Below are positions 9,360-17,163 of a DNA stretch of 64,000 bases, in pieces. The notes beneath the pieces were generated by a model, which was not told the origin of the DNA, did no database searches, and saw only the letters and a list, made by a program, of their open reading frames with translations. The position numbers and the translations under genes were made by a program. Where the stretch lies: NCBI RefSeq assembly GCF_014472395.1, contig NZ_JACSZW010000010.1:62001-126000 (forward strand), in the 5' to 3' direction. This DNA is from Pedobacter sp. N36a. Lineage in GTDB: Bacteria; Bacteroidota; Bacteroidia; Sphingobacteriales; Sphingobacteriaceae. Each line of letters opens with the position of its first letter. Position 1 is the stretch's first letter.

Positions 9360-10046
9360 TTATTTTTTAACAGATGCGTTTTCCAGGATGTTTATGATCT
9401 CTTTAAAATTTTTCTTTTTAGCGTGATCTAATGCAGTTATACCATCTTTGTCTTTAATACTGGTGCTGGCTCCAGCATCTACTAACAACTGTACAATTTT
9501 TATATGTTTTGGTCCACCGTCACTTAAGATCACAGCTTCTAATAATGCAGTCCAGCCTAATCTGTTGATGTGGTCAATAGGGTAGGATTTATCTTTCAAT
9601 AATTCCTCTACAACGGCTATATGGCCCTTTTCACAGGCAGGAATTAAAGCCGTTCCATTGTATCTATTGAAAACCTTATAATCGGCTCCGGATTTTAGGC
9701 AGAGTTTTAGAATTTCAAGTTGTCCGGCGGCGCCAGCATATAAAAAAGGGCTGTTTTTAAGCTGATCCTGCGCATTTACGTTGGCTCCGGCATCAATTAG
9801 CAGGTTGGCCATGGGCACTTGGTTCAGGTAGGTAACAGCCATCAGCGGTGTTTCCCCTTTTTCATTTTTCAGTTCCAGGTTTGGCTTTTGACTGAGCCAT
9901 TCCTTCATTCCTGATAGATTTTGCTGGGCAATAATCTGGAAGATCTCATTTGTGTTGTTCGTCATTGTTTTTTCCTGGGAACAGGCGGTTAAGGTGTTTA
10001 AGCTGAAAAATAGCGAACACAGTAATAAAGTCATGCGATATTTCAT
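9360..10046 (-). CDS. ankyrin-repeat lipoprotein
   Basis: A 228-residue lipoprotein starting at the ATG at 10046, with a lipobox cysteine at residue 22 (NTLTAC). The longer reading from 10094 would put extra residues before the signal sequence and is less likely. The body is five to six ankyrin repeats, seen as GETPLMAV, DQLKNSPFLYAGAAG, NGTALIPACEKGH, LGWTALLEAV and DGITALDHAKKKN. Ankyrin repeats bind proteins. In bacteria such exported proteins often protect or accompany an enzyme from the same operon; here that would be the amidohydrolase downstream, which is inference. Confidence 0.85.
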   Translation of the reverse strand: MKYRMTLLLCSLFFSLNTLTACSQEKTMTNNTNEIFQIIAQQNLSGMKEWLSQKPNLELKNEKGETPLMAVTYLNQVPMANLLIDAGANVNAQDQLKNSPFLYAGAAGQLEILKLCLKSGADYKVFNRYNGTALIPACEKGHIAVVEELLKDKSYPIDHINRLGWTALLEAVILSDGGPKHIKIVQLLVDAGASTSIKDKDGITALDHAKKKNFKEIINILENASVKK

Positions 10047-10049
10047 ACA

Positions 10050-10057
10050 CAAATTTA
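10050..10057 (-). promoter_or_regulatory. -7 element (TAAATTTG) just before the ankyrin gene
   Basis: On the minus strand TAAATTTG fits the TAnnTTTG consensus and is separated from the ATG at 10046 by only three bases. As for surE, the transcript would be leaderless or nearly so. No convincing TTG -33 element at standard spacing. Confidence 0.4.
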
Positions 10058-10104
10058 TCCTTCTAAAAAGAAATGCAGTAGGACAGGTTAGCACATCAAG
10101 GGTA

Positions 10105-10947
10105 CTAATTATTCATCTTGCGGAATTCTTGGGGGGAGATGTCTGTATATTTCTTGAAAAACCTCGAAAAATAGGAAGAATCGTTAAAGCCGAGGGTATA
10201 GGCAATCTCTTTAATATCGAGCTGTGTTAAACTCAATAATCTTTTTGCTTCCAGTAAAATTCGATCTCTGATCAAATCACCAGCAGTAATTCCTGCTTTT
10301 TTTCTACATACCTGATTCAGGTAATTAGGAGTCACACTCATTTCGTTGGCATAAAATCCAACTTCACTATGTTCCGTATAATGTTTTTCGAGTAAGGCGA
10401 GAAAGTTATTAATAATCCGATGGTCCGGCGCATATTCATGTACATCGAAATTCTCAGAATACCATCTTTTTAAGAGTAATAGTACGATTTGTAAGCGCGT
10501 TTGGATCAGGTCGATATAAAGGTCATCCGCCAGTGCTTCTTCCTGTTCAATTTGTTTCAGTTCTAGAATTAAAGTCTGGTATTGTGCTGCTTTGAGGGGT
10601 AAGTATGGCGCTGCCGATAAATTGAAGTAGGGAAAGCGCTGACTTCCTGAAAGTAAAAATTTCATGGAAAACAGGATTTGATAGCCTGAAGTATCTGCTG
10701 AAAGATTCCATTGATGTGCTTGTCCCGGAGCAAGAAAAAATACCATTTGATCCTTTACCTCATGTTCTTTAAAATCTATGGTATGGGTCCCGCTTCCTTT
10801 TTCAATCAACAAGATCATATAGAAATCATGCTTATGCGCATGAGGAATAACCGTCATGTTGATGGGTTGGTGGTGGACAAGTTTAAAATCTTCCTTGGTA
10901 TAGGGAAGGTTGAAGATTTGTTCAATGCCTACAGTTGGTAATAGCAT
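10105..10947 (-). CDS. AraC-family transcriptional regulator
   Basis: A protein of about 280 residues with an N-terminal cupin-like sensor domain (VIPHAHKHDFYMILLIEKG, then the FFLAPGQAHQW strand) and a C-terminal AraC double helix-turn-helix at about 185-280, including LLSLTQLDIKEIAYTLGFNDSSYFSRFFKK (read in two parts: LDIKEIAYTLGFND and SSYFSRFFKKYTDISPQEFR). AraC proteins usually activate nearby catabolic or transport genes on binding a small ligand. The ATG at 10947 is preferred to the TTG four codons earlier. It lies upstream of, and on the same strand as, the ankyrin-amidohydrolase pair. Target and ligand unknown. Confidence 0.9.
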   Translation of the reverse strand: MLLPTVGIEQIFNLPYTKEDFKLVHHQPINMTVIPHAHKHDFYMILLIEKGSGTHTIDFKEHEVKDQMVFFLAPGQAHQWNLSADTSGYQILFSMKFLLSGSQRFPYFNLSAAPYLPLKAAQYQTLILELKQIEQEEALADDLYIDLIQTRLQIVLLLLKRWYSENFDVHEYAPDHRIINNFLALLEKHYTEHSEVGFYANEMSVTPNYLNQVCRKKAGITAGDLIRDRILLEAKRLLSLTQLDIKEIAYTLGFNDSSYFSRFFKKYTDISPQEFRKMNN

Positions 10948-11020
10948 CTTGAGGGCCAATGAATGGGATCAGGCAATTAAAGGTATAAATAATTGTAATA
11001 TGGTCTAGATTTTTGTGAAA

Positions 11021-11539
11021 CTATCTTTTTTGAACTACAGCTTCACAATTTTCTTCTGAAAATGTATAAGTCATCTTATGGATGTGGTAATTGATGTTTT
11101 TATGAACCATGGTCATTGCGCGATCAGGGCAGAATTTGAACCCAACTGATGTGTAGCATTTTATTGCCTCATCATTCTTTTCCCATGCAAACAGCTCAAC
11201 AGCAGGAGTAGGGTAATGTTCCCTGATTTCTTCTAGTAGTAATCTTATGAAATATTGTCCTAATCCCTTGCCTCGAAGTGCTGGTTGTCCAACTAATATT
11301 CTTGCGAGTCTGGGTTTACCATTTTCTTGAGGAATAATCTCTCCAAAAGCGAATGCAACCTCATCGTTAGTATAGCCAATATAGAAACGCCTTTCCGGAT
11401 GTGCAGCCTGATAAGCTTTAATTTGTGCTCTGCTCAATGGATAGGAAAAATCTGTTCCGGCAAATTGAAGTAAGATTTCCTCGTCAGTTACCCAGGAAGT
11501 AAGGAGGTCAAAATCTGAAGATTCATAAGGTTTGAGCAT
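11021..11539 (-). CDS. GNAT-family N-acetyltransferase
   Basis: A 172-residue GNAT protein. It starts with the RimJ/RimL-like LKPYESSDFDLLTSW, has the acetyl-CoA-binding motif A ILVGQPALRGKGLGQYF (RGKGLG) at about 82-98, and the terminal CYTSVGFKF beta-strand. GNAT enzymes move acetyl from acetyl-CoA to an amine of a protein, antibiotic or metabolite; the acceptor is not predictable. It is the last chromosomal gene before the remains of the old integrated element, which begin 42 bp beyond its start. Confidence 0.88.
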   Translation of the reverse strand: MLKPYESSDFDLLTSWVTDEEILLQFAGTDFSYPLSRAQIKAYQAAHPERRFYIGYTNDEVAFAFGEIIPQENGKPRLARILVGQPALRGKGLGQYFIRLLLEEIREHYPTPAVELFAWEKNDEAIKCYTSVGFKFCPDRAMTMVHKNINYHIHKMTYTFSEENCEAVVQKR

Positions 11540-11581
11540 GATTTAGGATTTTGGTTTAGTGCAAGTTAGTAATCAATTTGG

Positions 11582-11735
11582 TCCCTTCATCAGCAAAACT
11601 ATAGAATCCATCAGTTCAAATAATCAGATGATCCAGAACTTTAATATCCAGTAATGCACCGCCACTTTTCAACTTATTGATTAATGCAGTATCTTCTCTG
11701 CTTGGATCAAGCTCACCACTCGGATGATTGTGGTA
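11582..11735 (-). pseudogene. radC remnant (old element)
   Basis: A 154 bp stretch collinear with the 3' third of the intact radC at 13818-14276, without gaps. Read on the minus strand it still shows HNHPSGELDPSRED and KSGGALLDIKVLDHLII, but then an in-frame TGA replaces a glycine codon, and everything upstream of the histidine motif is missing. It is a decayed relic of a radC gene that occupied the end of an earlier element, matching the place of radC in the current island. Confidence 0.85.
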
Positions 11736-12133
11736 TTTATGGAAAGTTGGTTGCCTAAGAAGTTGACCAGTAGTGTTTTTATCAAAATTTACTTTACATA
11801 AATTTTTTGAATATTATTGCAGTATAGATCAGGGAGTCAGGGATTTTATTTCACTGACCTAGGAAGTTGAAAACGGTTCGATAGTGGTGACGGAGATATA
11901 CTCAACTACTATTTAACTGGGGTGGTTTATTTAAATCCGAAATTGTACTGTCTTGCGAACAATTAATCATTTTGCACATTGATATCTAATACCTTTGGCA
12001 TAAAAGCGACCTGATCCGACTGAACGCTCAGCCTTTTGAAATGATTAAGTTTATTATACTTATGTGCCATAATAAAACATAAATGAGTGAATTATTCATT
12101 ATCTTAGAGAGATCTTTAGATTAAACTTTGAAT
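11736..12133. other. gene-free gap inside the old element
   Basis: About 400 bp between the radC relic and the DUF6624 gene. I see no reading frame with recognisable protein character and no RNA gene. It is probably the degraded body of the old element. Confidence 0.5.
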
Positions 12134-12733
12134 ATGAAAAATTTTCTTTTGCCATTATTACTTATGTCGGTTTTTAGTGTCAAAGGACAAGACGTAATTC
12201 AATTCCCTTTATTGAAAAAACAAATAGATAGTTTAGGATTTATTGACAAAAAAGTAGGACAAGACGTAAGATATGGGAAAATCGAAGATAGAGACTCCTT
12301 AAGAAAAATTGTCAAAGGAACGTTCATACGAAATACAGAATTGCTAAAAAAAATCTTTTCAGAATATGGTTTCCCAAATTATGACAAAGTGGGAAAGGGA
12401 AGCTCAAAGAATTTTTGGCTTTGCGTACAACATAGTAACCATGACTTAAAATTCCAACAAGACGTATTAAAGGTAATGGAAAATGAAGTCAAGAGCAAAA
12501 AGGCTGACCCATCAGATTTTGCTTATCTTACTGACCGGGTAAATATAAATCTTGGTAAGCCTCAGATATATGGAACGCAACTTAGTTATGATGAACACAA
12601 GAAAGCTTTTCCTGTAAACTTAAAAGACCCAAGGAAAGTCAATAAAAGAAGAAAAGCCATTGGGCTTGAACCTGTAGAAGATTACTTGCAATTTGCAACA
12701 GAGGCTCATAGGCAGATGAACTCTGACCGGTAA
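12134..12733 (+). CDS. secreted DUF6624-like protein
   Basis: A 199-residue protein with a signal peptide (about 1-19, ending VFSVKG). The body reads like the DUF6624 family, with the pattern FWLCVQHSNHDLKFQ, LTDRVNINLGKPQIYGTQL and a conserved C-terminal KAIGLEPVEDYL. The function of this family is not known to me. The ATG at 12134 is chosen over the TTG two codons earlier. The stop codon lies five bases before the broken integrase homology begins, so the last few residues may have been changed by the rearrangement. It is the only intact gene among the remains of the old element and probably its cargo. Confidence 0.7.
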   Translation: MKNFLLPLLLMSVFSVKGQDVIQFPLLKKQIDSLGFIDKKVGQDVRYGKIEDRDSLRKIVKGTFIRNTELLKKIFSEYGFPNYDKVGKGSSKNFWLCVQHSNHDLKFQQDVLKVMENEVKSKKADPSDFAYLTDRVNINLGKPQIYGTQLSYDEHKKAFPVNLKDPRKVNKRRKAIGLEPVEDYLQFATEAHRQMNSDR

Positions 12734-12737
12734 AACG

Positions 12738-13375
12738 ATGCATGCTTCTTAGTTCGTTCAGCTTTCAGTTTAATACCATGGAAAGGATATTGATTTCTAT
12801 CAACAACTTTGAGTTTGATGTCCTTATTATAGAAGGCTCGTAGCGTTCTAATATAAAAGAAAGCGGTATTGTGTTTAACGTCTCTTCTCAGCAGGAATTT
12901 TTTGTAATTGTCGAGGAATTCGAAGTCATTCTGTTCAAAGGTCAAAGATTCATCTGGATGAAATCTCTTTAAAGCATTGATCGCTGATTCATAGAGCCAA
13001 GCATTTCTAATCTTGTTATCAATTTTTAATTCATGAACTAATGACCTAACGACAGAAAGCACAGTTGGCTTCGGCTTTTCTTCAATTTTGATAATGGCTT
13101 TAGGATCGAGGAATTCGGTAAGTTGTTTCTCATCTGCCAATAATAGTTTTGATTGTAGATCAGCGAAATCCTTAAGAAGTCTTTTGTTTAATACCTTTGA
13201 ATTAGGATGGTTACTTTTAATGATGTTTTTAATGCAGTCCCATTGGTTTTCGAGAACATTTATTTTTGTAGATCTAGTACTGGCTTTAATTTTGGTGGTA
13301 TATTCTAAAATTTACAGGATAAGTACCATCGCTTTTTTTTCTTCTCTTATCTAAGAAAACCGTTATAGTCACCAT
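12738..13375 (-). pseudogene. truncated and frameshifted tyrosine recombinase (old element)
   Basis: The N-terminal half of a tyrosine recombinase closely similar to the intact integrase at 26413-27627, from MVTITVV (ATG at 13375) to LKAERTKK. One extra base near 13290 breaks the frame after FRIYHQN, and the whole catalytic domain is missing: the similarity stops at about 12738 next to the DUF6624 gene. The core-binding region (ADEKQLTEFLDP, RRDVKHNTAFFYIRTLRAFYNK) is still readable in one open stretch. It cannot be an active recombinase. It keeps the same position relative to the tRNA-Tyr gene as the intact copy. Confidence 0.9.
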
Positions 13376-13440
13376 AATCTTCGTTGATTATGGTTAGATA
13401 TTGTGCTCGATTTGTGCACAGAAAATCTGCTTTAAACGAA

Positions 13441-13473
13441 AAAAACCTTCCAGTTTTCACTGAAAGGTTTTTT
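13441..13473 (-). terminator. terminator after tRNA-Tyr (left copy)
   Basis: Stem AAAAACCTT-CAG / CTG-AAGGTTTTT with one mismatch and a six-base loop. It lies eight bases downstream of the minus-strand tRNA-Tyr, and an equivalent hairpin follows the right-hand tRNA-Tyr copy. Confidence 0.75.
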
Positions 13474-13480
13474 ATTGGAG

Positions 13481-13563
13481 TGGGGGGAGAAGGATTCGAA
13501 CCTTCGAAGTCTTGCGACAACAGAGTTACAGTCTGTCCCATTTGGCCACTCTGGTATCCCCCC
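13481..13563 (-). tRNA. tRNA-Tyr (anticodon GTA), left copy
   Basis: An 83-nt tRNA of the type with a long variable arm. The acceptor stem is GGGGGGA against TCCCCCC with discriminator A, the anticodon loop is CTGTAAC with anticodon GTA, and the T-arm contains GGTTCGAATCC. CCA is not encoded. The sequence is identical to the copy at 27746-27828, so the window has two intact tRNA-Tyr genes because of the island insertion. Confidence 0.95.
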
Positions 13564-13623
13564 ATTTTGTCTTTCCATAAAATAAACAAGATCGTTTATC
13601 AATGGAACCGACTGTTAAAAACT

Positions 13624-13650
13624 AAAAGCTTCAGATCCCTGAAGCTTTTT
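13624..13650. terminator. hairpin between tRNA-Ala half and tRNA-Tyr (left copy)
   Basis: An 11 bp stem AAAAGCTTCAG with a four-base loop and a T-run on each strand. The same hairpin lies between tRNA-Ala and tRNA-Tyr in the right copy. It may end a fraction of the transcripts or mark a processing site. Confidence 0.6.
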
Positions 13651-13656
13651 TAAGGG

Positions 13657-13698
13657 TGGAGAATAGCGGAGTCGAACCGCTGACCTCTTGCCTGCCAG
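13657..13698 (-). other. attachment-site copy: displaced 3' half of tRNA-Ala
   Basis: 42 bases identical to the 3' part of tRNA-Ala(GGC) at 27922-27963, covering the end of the anticodon loop, the variable region, the T-arm and the 3' acceptor strand. Its 5' partner is missing: the adjoining sequence does not form a D-arm or acceptor stem. This is what remains at the far end of an element inserted through the tRNA anticodon loop. Confidence 0.88.
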
Positions 13699-13817
13699 AA
13701 ACGAGTCTTTCGTCCCTGACGGCATGTTAACCCCTTGTTTTACCTATCTCCATGTTATGTGCACAAATCTCGCACAGTTTCTAACCTTGTTTATAATATT
13801 TGTTAATTAATGCAAGT

Positions 13818-14276
13818 CTATATGATCCCTTCATCAGCAAAGCTGTAGAATCCATCAGCTCCAATGATCAGATGATCTAGTACTGTAATATCTAGCAATG
13901 CTCCACCACTTTTCAACTTCTTAGTTAATGCGATATCCTCCCTGCTAGGATCAAACTCTCCACTCGGATGATTGTGGCATAATATCAGTCCAGAAGCACA
14001 GGCTTTAAGTGCTGAGATAAAGATTACCTTCGGATCTGCTATCGTCCCACTAAATCCACCTTGCGAAATATTGACTAAGCCTAGAACGCGGTTTCTTCTG
14101 TTTAATAGAAGGATCTTAAACTCTTCCAACAATCCCATCTTTCCCAAATCCCACTGCTGTATCAATATCTGATAAGAGTCATTAGAACTGCTTATTTGCG
14201 GTCTCTCTGAAACCTTGAATTTAGGCTTGTATGTGATCTCCACTTCTGCCACTTTGAATAACTTTGATTGTACCAT
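13818..14276 (-). CDS. radC: RadC-family (JAB/MPN domain) protein
   Basis: A 152-residue protein made of the RadC JAB1/MPN-like metallohydrolase domain. The zinc motif is seen as LCHNHPSGEFDPSRED (HxH...S...D), preceded by GLVNISQGGFSG, and it ends with LDHLIIGADGFYSFADEG. The N-terminal helix-hairpin-helix of full-length RadC is missing, which is usual for RadC proteins on mobile elements. Despite the name, no repair function is established for them; the domain is expected to be a metal-dependent hydrolase. It sits next to the left attachment site, matching the decayed radC of the older element. Confidence 0.9.
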   Translation of the reverse strand: MVQSKLFKVAEVEITYKPKFKVSERPQISSSNDSYQILIQQWDLGKMGLLEEFKILLLNRRNRVLGLVNISQGGFSGTIADPKVIFISALKACASGLILCHNHPSGEFDPSREDIALTKKLKSGGALLDITVLDHLIIGADGFYSFADEGII

Positions 14277-14475
14277 AAGATTTTTAATTAATTATGGTAA
14301 CCCAACCAAGCTTTCAACTCAACTAAGTCAAGAAATTCTGTATAAATAGGTGGTGCGGTTGCCACAGGAGCGTTTATGCCAGAATTTATTTAAACGTGTT
14401 GAGGAGACAAGCCTTACCTTTGTGGAGTAATTAATAATCTATAGCTAATCACAAATTATTCTGGACTTCCTAGAT

Positions 14476-15483
14476 TTATCTTGTTTCTATAGTGAAGTTT
14501 TCATTTTTAGCTAATTCCAAAATATGATGTATGTTTCCAATACCCCATTCTGTCGAAACTGCGAAATCTATATTATCGGAACTTGTTAAAACATCTGATT
14601 TTTCCACAAAGTGCCTTTTCTTAGAGCTATTTACATATTTACTAGTGATATAATTTATCGTATTTATTACTCCTGTCGAACCCTGTAATTTTGCAGGGAA
14701 TTTATTAGATAATTCCTGAAATGTAGCTGTTGGATTTAATTTAAGATAAAATTTCACAATTTCAAAAACTAGTCTGCCTTTGCCAAGTAAAAGGTTATTA
14801 AAATAATATTTAGTTTTATCTTTTGAGGATTGAATTGCAATTTGCCTTTCTATGGTCTTTTCCTTGATTTTTATTAAATAACTTTCTGCTTCTGGTAATG
14901 GTATAATCTGATTAACATCAAGAAGTAATTCATTTTTAAAACTGTAAGGAGATAACTTTACGCAGGTTATATCAATACCTTTACTAATTAGCCACATTAC
15001 AGATGTCGTTAGTTCTTTTGAAAAATCAGCAGAGGCAAGAACAATCTTGACATTCGATGCAAATTCACCTTCCAGTGGAGTTTCCCAGTCTAAAAAGGTC
15101 ATGAGCTCATCTTTTGCATTTTTAGGTATCCCTCTATTTTCTAAATAGGTTTGGAAAATAGATACACATCTTTCAAAACTCATCGTAGAAATCATAGAAG
15201 CGTATCTTAATGACTGCAATTCCATATGATCGCCAGTGTCATTCCTTTTTAATTCAATCACAACTAAGTTAGCATCTTTGTCGATGCCAAGCAGGTCAAT
15301 TCTTCTCTTACTTTCATCCCACTCTGAAAATTCTTCTGCAATTATCAAAGTGTCTTTAGAAATGATTTCAATTTTATCTCTTAAGTGATTCTGCAAATGA
15401 TTACGCTCTAGAATGCCATTTACCTGAAAACTTGTTTTTTTTACTCTAGTAATTCCTTCAGTTGTGATATTATATATTCCCAT
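14476..15483 (-). CDS. PD-(D/E)XK nuclease-like protein (NucS/DUF91-like N-terminal domain)
   Basis: A 335-residue protein whose N-terminal half resembles the nuclease domain of NucS/DUF91 proteins. The catalytic signature is RIDLLGID followed by LVVIELKR, placing D63, E77 and K79 in the PD-(D/E)XK arrangement, with ELQSLRYASM giving the trailing QxxxY motif. The rest (about 120-335) has no motif that I recognise; it may bind DNA or a partner. It is the last gene of a four-gene minus-strand operon, 47 bp after the DGQHR gene. Together with the adenine methyltransferase at the head of the operon it would fit the cutting component of a restriction-like defence system; that function is inferred. 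Confidence 0.72.
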   Translation of the reverse strand: MGIYNITTEGITRVKKTSFQVNGILERNHLQNHLRDKIEIISKDTLIIAEEFSEWDESKRRIDLLGIDKDANLVVIELKRNDTGDHMELQSLRYASMISTMSFERCVSIFQTYLENRGIPKNAKDELMTFLDWETPLEGEFASNVKIVLASADFSKELTTSVMWLISKGIDITCVKLSPYSFKNELLLDVNQIIPLPEAESYLIKIKEKTIERQIAIQSSKDKTKYYFNNLLLGKGRLVFEIVKFYLKLNPTATFQELSNKFPAKLQGSTGVINTINYITSKYVNSSKKRHFVEKSDVLTSSDNIDFAVSTEWGIGNIHHILELAKNENFTIETR

Positions 15484-15530
15484 TATCTTTCACCAAGAGT
15501 CAATTAGTTAACCCCTATTTTTTAGTTGAA

Positions 15531-16691
15531 TTAGATTACTTCATCATTAATTAGTCCGCTTTGGCTTAATAAATCTTTATATAACTGAGCCTGACCAGAT
15601 GAGCCAGGAATATAAATTTCTTTAGTGAAATTTTCATCTGGGATCTCTATATTCCGGAAAATATTGATAAATTCTTCTTTTGAGATTACCTCCCCAATTC
15701 TATCAAAACTAAGGTAAGCATCTTTAAAAAATCTCATTAATGCAACAAACCCAGTTGATTTATTAAGGATATTACTATCAGCTCCAGAATTCCATGCATT
15801 TGGCCACCTTGAACTAACTGCATAAAAATAATTATATATCAACTGTGCAATTTCTATGTCCTTTTCATCAAGAATGAACATATTCCGCAGAAATAATTTT
15901 GTTAGCTCCTTTCCATATATTAAATCAAGTTTCTCGTTTTTATCTTTATGTATTTTGTAAAAATTACGATCTTCTTGTGCATTATTTGTTATGTATTTTA
16001 AAATTGATTTAACAAAGGTGTCTTGCGTAATAGTCTCCGTCTCTTTATTAACTGCATTTCCTAAAATTTTGATTTTTTTATAAAACGGACTTCCTTCCTT
16101 CTTATTAAGAGCTCTTGCAATATTATGAGCTGTTTTTTGCGGGCTCCTTGTTTTTGCAAAGGCAAATAAATCAGCAACTAAAGAGTTACTAACGTTTTTC
16201 TGCTCTTTATTAATTGTAGCGAATACAATTGCCTGATCTTCCAATTCCATATCAATGTAAATTGTTACAATCACCTGAAATTTACTCATGTCTTGTTCAA
16301 AATGTCTTAAACCGGCAATCCTATGTTGTCCATCTAAAACTTTCGCAACATCTTCATTATAGAGAATCTTCATGGTATTGGACTCTGGGAAATACGTAGC
16401 ATCTTCTGAAGACATTGCTAAGATGATGCTATTCGGGAAGGTTGCATCAATAAGATTAACATATCTTCCTATTTCTCTTTCACGAGCTGGATTTAATTCA
16501 CGTTGAATTCCTATGTAATCCTCCACCTCTCTATTTTCTCCACCGATTTCCATTCTGCGGACATCAGTAAAAGATATTTTTTCCAGATCACCACAATTTA
16601 TGACTGCTATATACATTGATCCAATAGGCTGAGTAGCCTCTAGACATTGAACTTCGACATATTGCTTTTGTGTAACAGGTATATTTTGCAT
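15531..16691 (-). CDS. DGQHR-domain (DndB-like) protein
   Basis: A 386-residue protein with the signature VLDGQHRIAGLRHF at about 118-131, which defines the DGQHR domain found in DndB and related island proteins. Before it are IQRELNPAREREIGRYV and FPNSIILAM, and after it IDMELEDQAIVFATINKEQKNV (in two parts: MELEDQAIVFAT and INKEQKNV), all typical of this ParB-like fold. DndB is the regulator of DNA phosphorothioate modification; most other DGQHR proteins are unassigned. No dndA/C/D/E genes are present, so this is not a Dnd locus. It starts four bases after the stop of the membrane-protein gene. A regulatory or sensing role in the operon is plausible. Confidence 0.8.
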   Translation of the reverse strand: MQNIPVTQKQYVEVQCLEATQPIGSMYIAVINCGDLEKISFTDVRRMEIGGENREVEDYIGIQRELNPAREREIGRYVNLIDATFPNSIILAMSSEDATYFPESNTMKILYNEDVAKVLDGQHRIAGLRHFEQDMSKFQVIVTIYIDMELEDQAIVFATINKEQKNVSNSLVADLFAFAKTRSPQKTAHNIARALNKKEGSPFYKKIKILGNAVNKETETITQDTFVKSILKYITNNAQEDRNFYKIHKDKNEKLDLIYGKELTKLFLRNMFILDEKDIEIAQLIYNYFYAVSSRWPNAWNSGADSNILNKSTGFVALMRFFKDAYLSFDRIGEVISKEEFINIFRNIEIPDENFTKEIYIPGSSGQAQLYKDLLSQSGLINDEVI

Positions 16692-16695
16692 CTTT

Positions 16696-17163
16696 CTAAA
16701 CTAAGTTATCTTCAATGGTTTGCTGCTCTTCTCTTCTTTCCTCAGCAACATCTGGAGTTGGTTTTCTTGCCATGATTTGCGAATAATAAAACACTGATAC
16801 TGATAGTGTCAGACATAAAATCGATACCCACTTGGCAAAACTTATATCTGTTTCGTTATCACTTTTCATCATAACATACAGCATTGAGATAAGTATTAAC
16901 ATAACGATAATAATCTTATTTAAATTATCTTTCCAATCACTCTCTTTAACTCTAAATTGGTTATAAACAAGAAAAGATGCGCTAAAAAAAGAGATGCTAT
17001 ATAAAAGAATATCACCAGATAATAAAGTCTCTCCAAGATTAGCAACCTTCCACCTACGCCAAAAATTAAAAGTGAGGTAAATTGTTGGCTGAAGAGTGAA
17101 GACCAATATAATTAACGTATCTACGAGTGCAGGCCAAATTGCCTTCTTATAATTAGTTTGCAT
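16696..17163 (-). CDS. four-helix membrane protein of the island operon
   Basis: A 155-residue protein with four hydrophobic segments (about residues 12-31, 47-66, 82-99 and 109-128) and a charged cytoplasmic-type tail rich in Glu and Arg (AEERREEQQ). I do not recognise a family. Its ATG follows directly on the methyltransferase stop (TAAATG), and the DGQHR gene begins four bases after its own stop, so it is translated within the operon and presumably works with its products. Small membrane proteins in defence operons often act as effectors that damage the membrane; that idea is inference here. Confidence 0.7.
   Translation of the reverse strand: MQTNYKKAIWPALVDTLIILVFTLQPTIYLTFNFWRRWKVANLGETLLSGDILLYSISFFSASFLVYNQFRVKESDWKDNLNKIIIVMLILISMLYVMMKSDNETDISFAKWVSILCLTLSVSVFYYSQIMARKPTPDVAEERREEQQTIEDNLV

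Larger units (their letters stand above)
13472..13698. repeat. left copy of the 227 bp direct repeat flanking the island
   Basis: Collinear with 27737-27963 over 227 bp with three mismatches visible by eye, all in the spacer between the tRNA genes. It contains the whole tRNA-Tyr, the spacer hairpin and the 3' part of tRNA-Ala, and stops exactly in the anticodon loop of tRNA-Ala. Beyond 13698 the two copies are unrelated. Confidence 0.9.

Noticed and set aside
12706..13140. A 144-codon open stretch that could be called an integrase gene
   Set aside because: It is the surviving middle of a frameshifted, truncated integrase without catalytic domain; the start would be an internal TTG. Annotated as a pseudogene.
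13384..13653. Plus-strand reading of about 89 codons across the left tRNA-Tyr (and its twin at 27652-27918)
   Set aside because: It lies over a tRNA gene and terminators; the two copies are alike only because the DNA repeat is. No protein character.
13657..13737. A second tRNA-Ala gene at the left end of the island
   Set aside because: Only the 3' 42 bases match; the 5' side does not form a D-arm, anticodon stem or acceptor stem.
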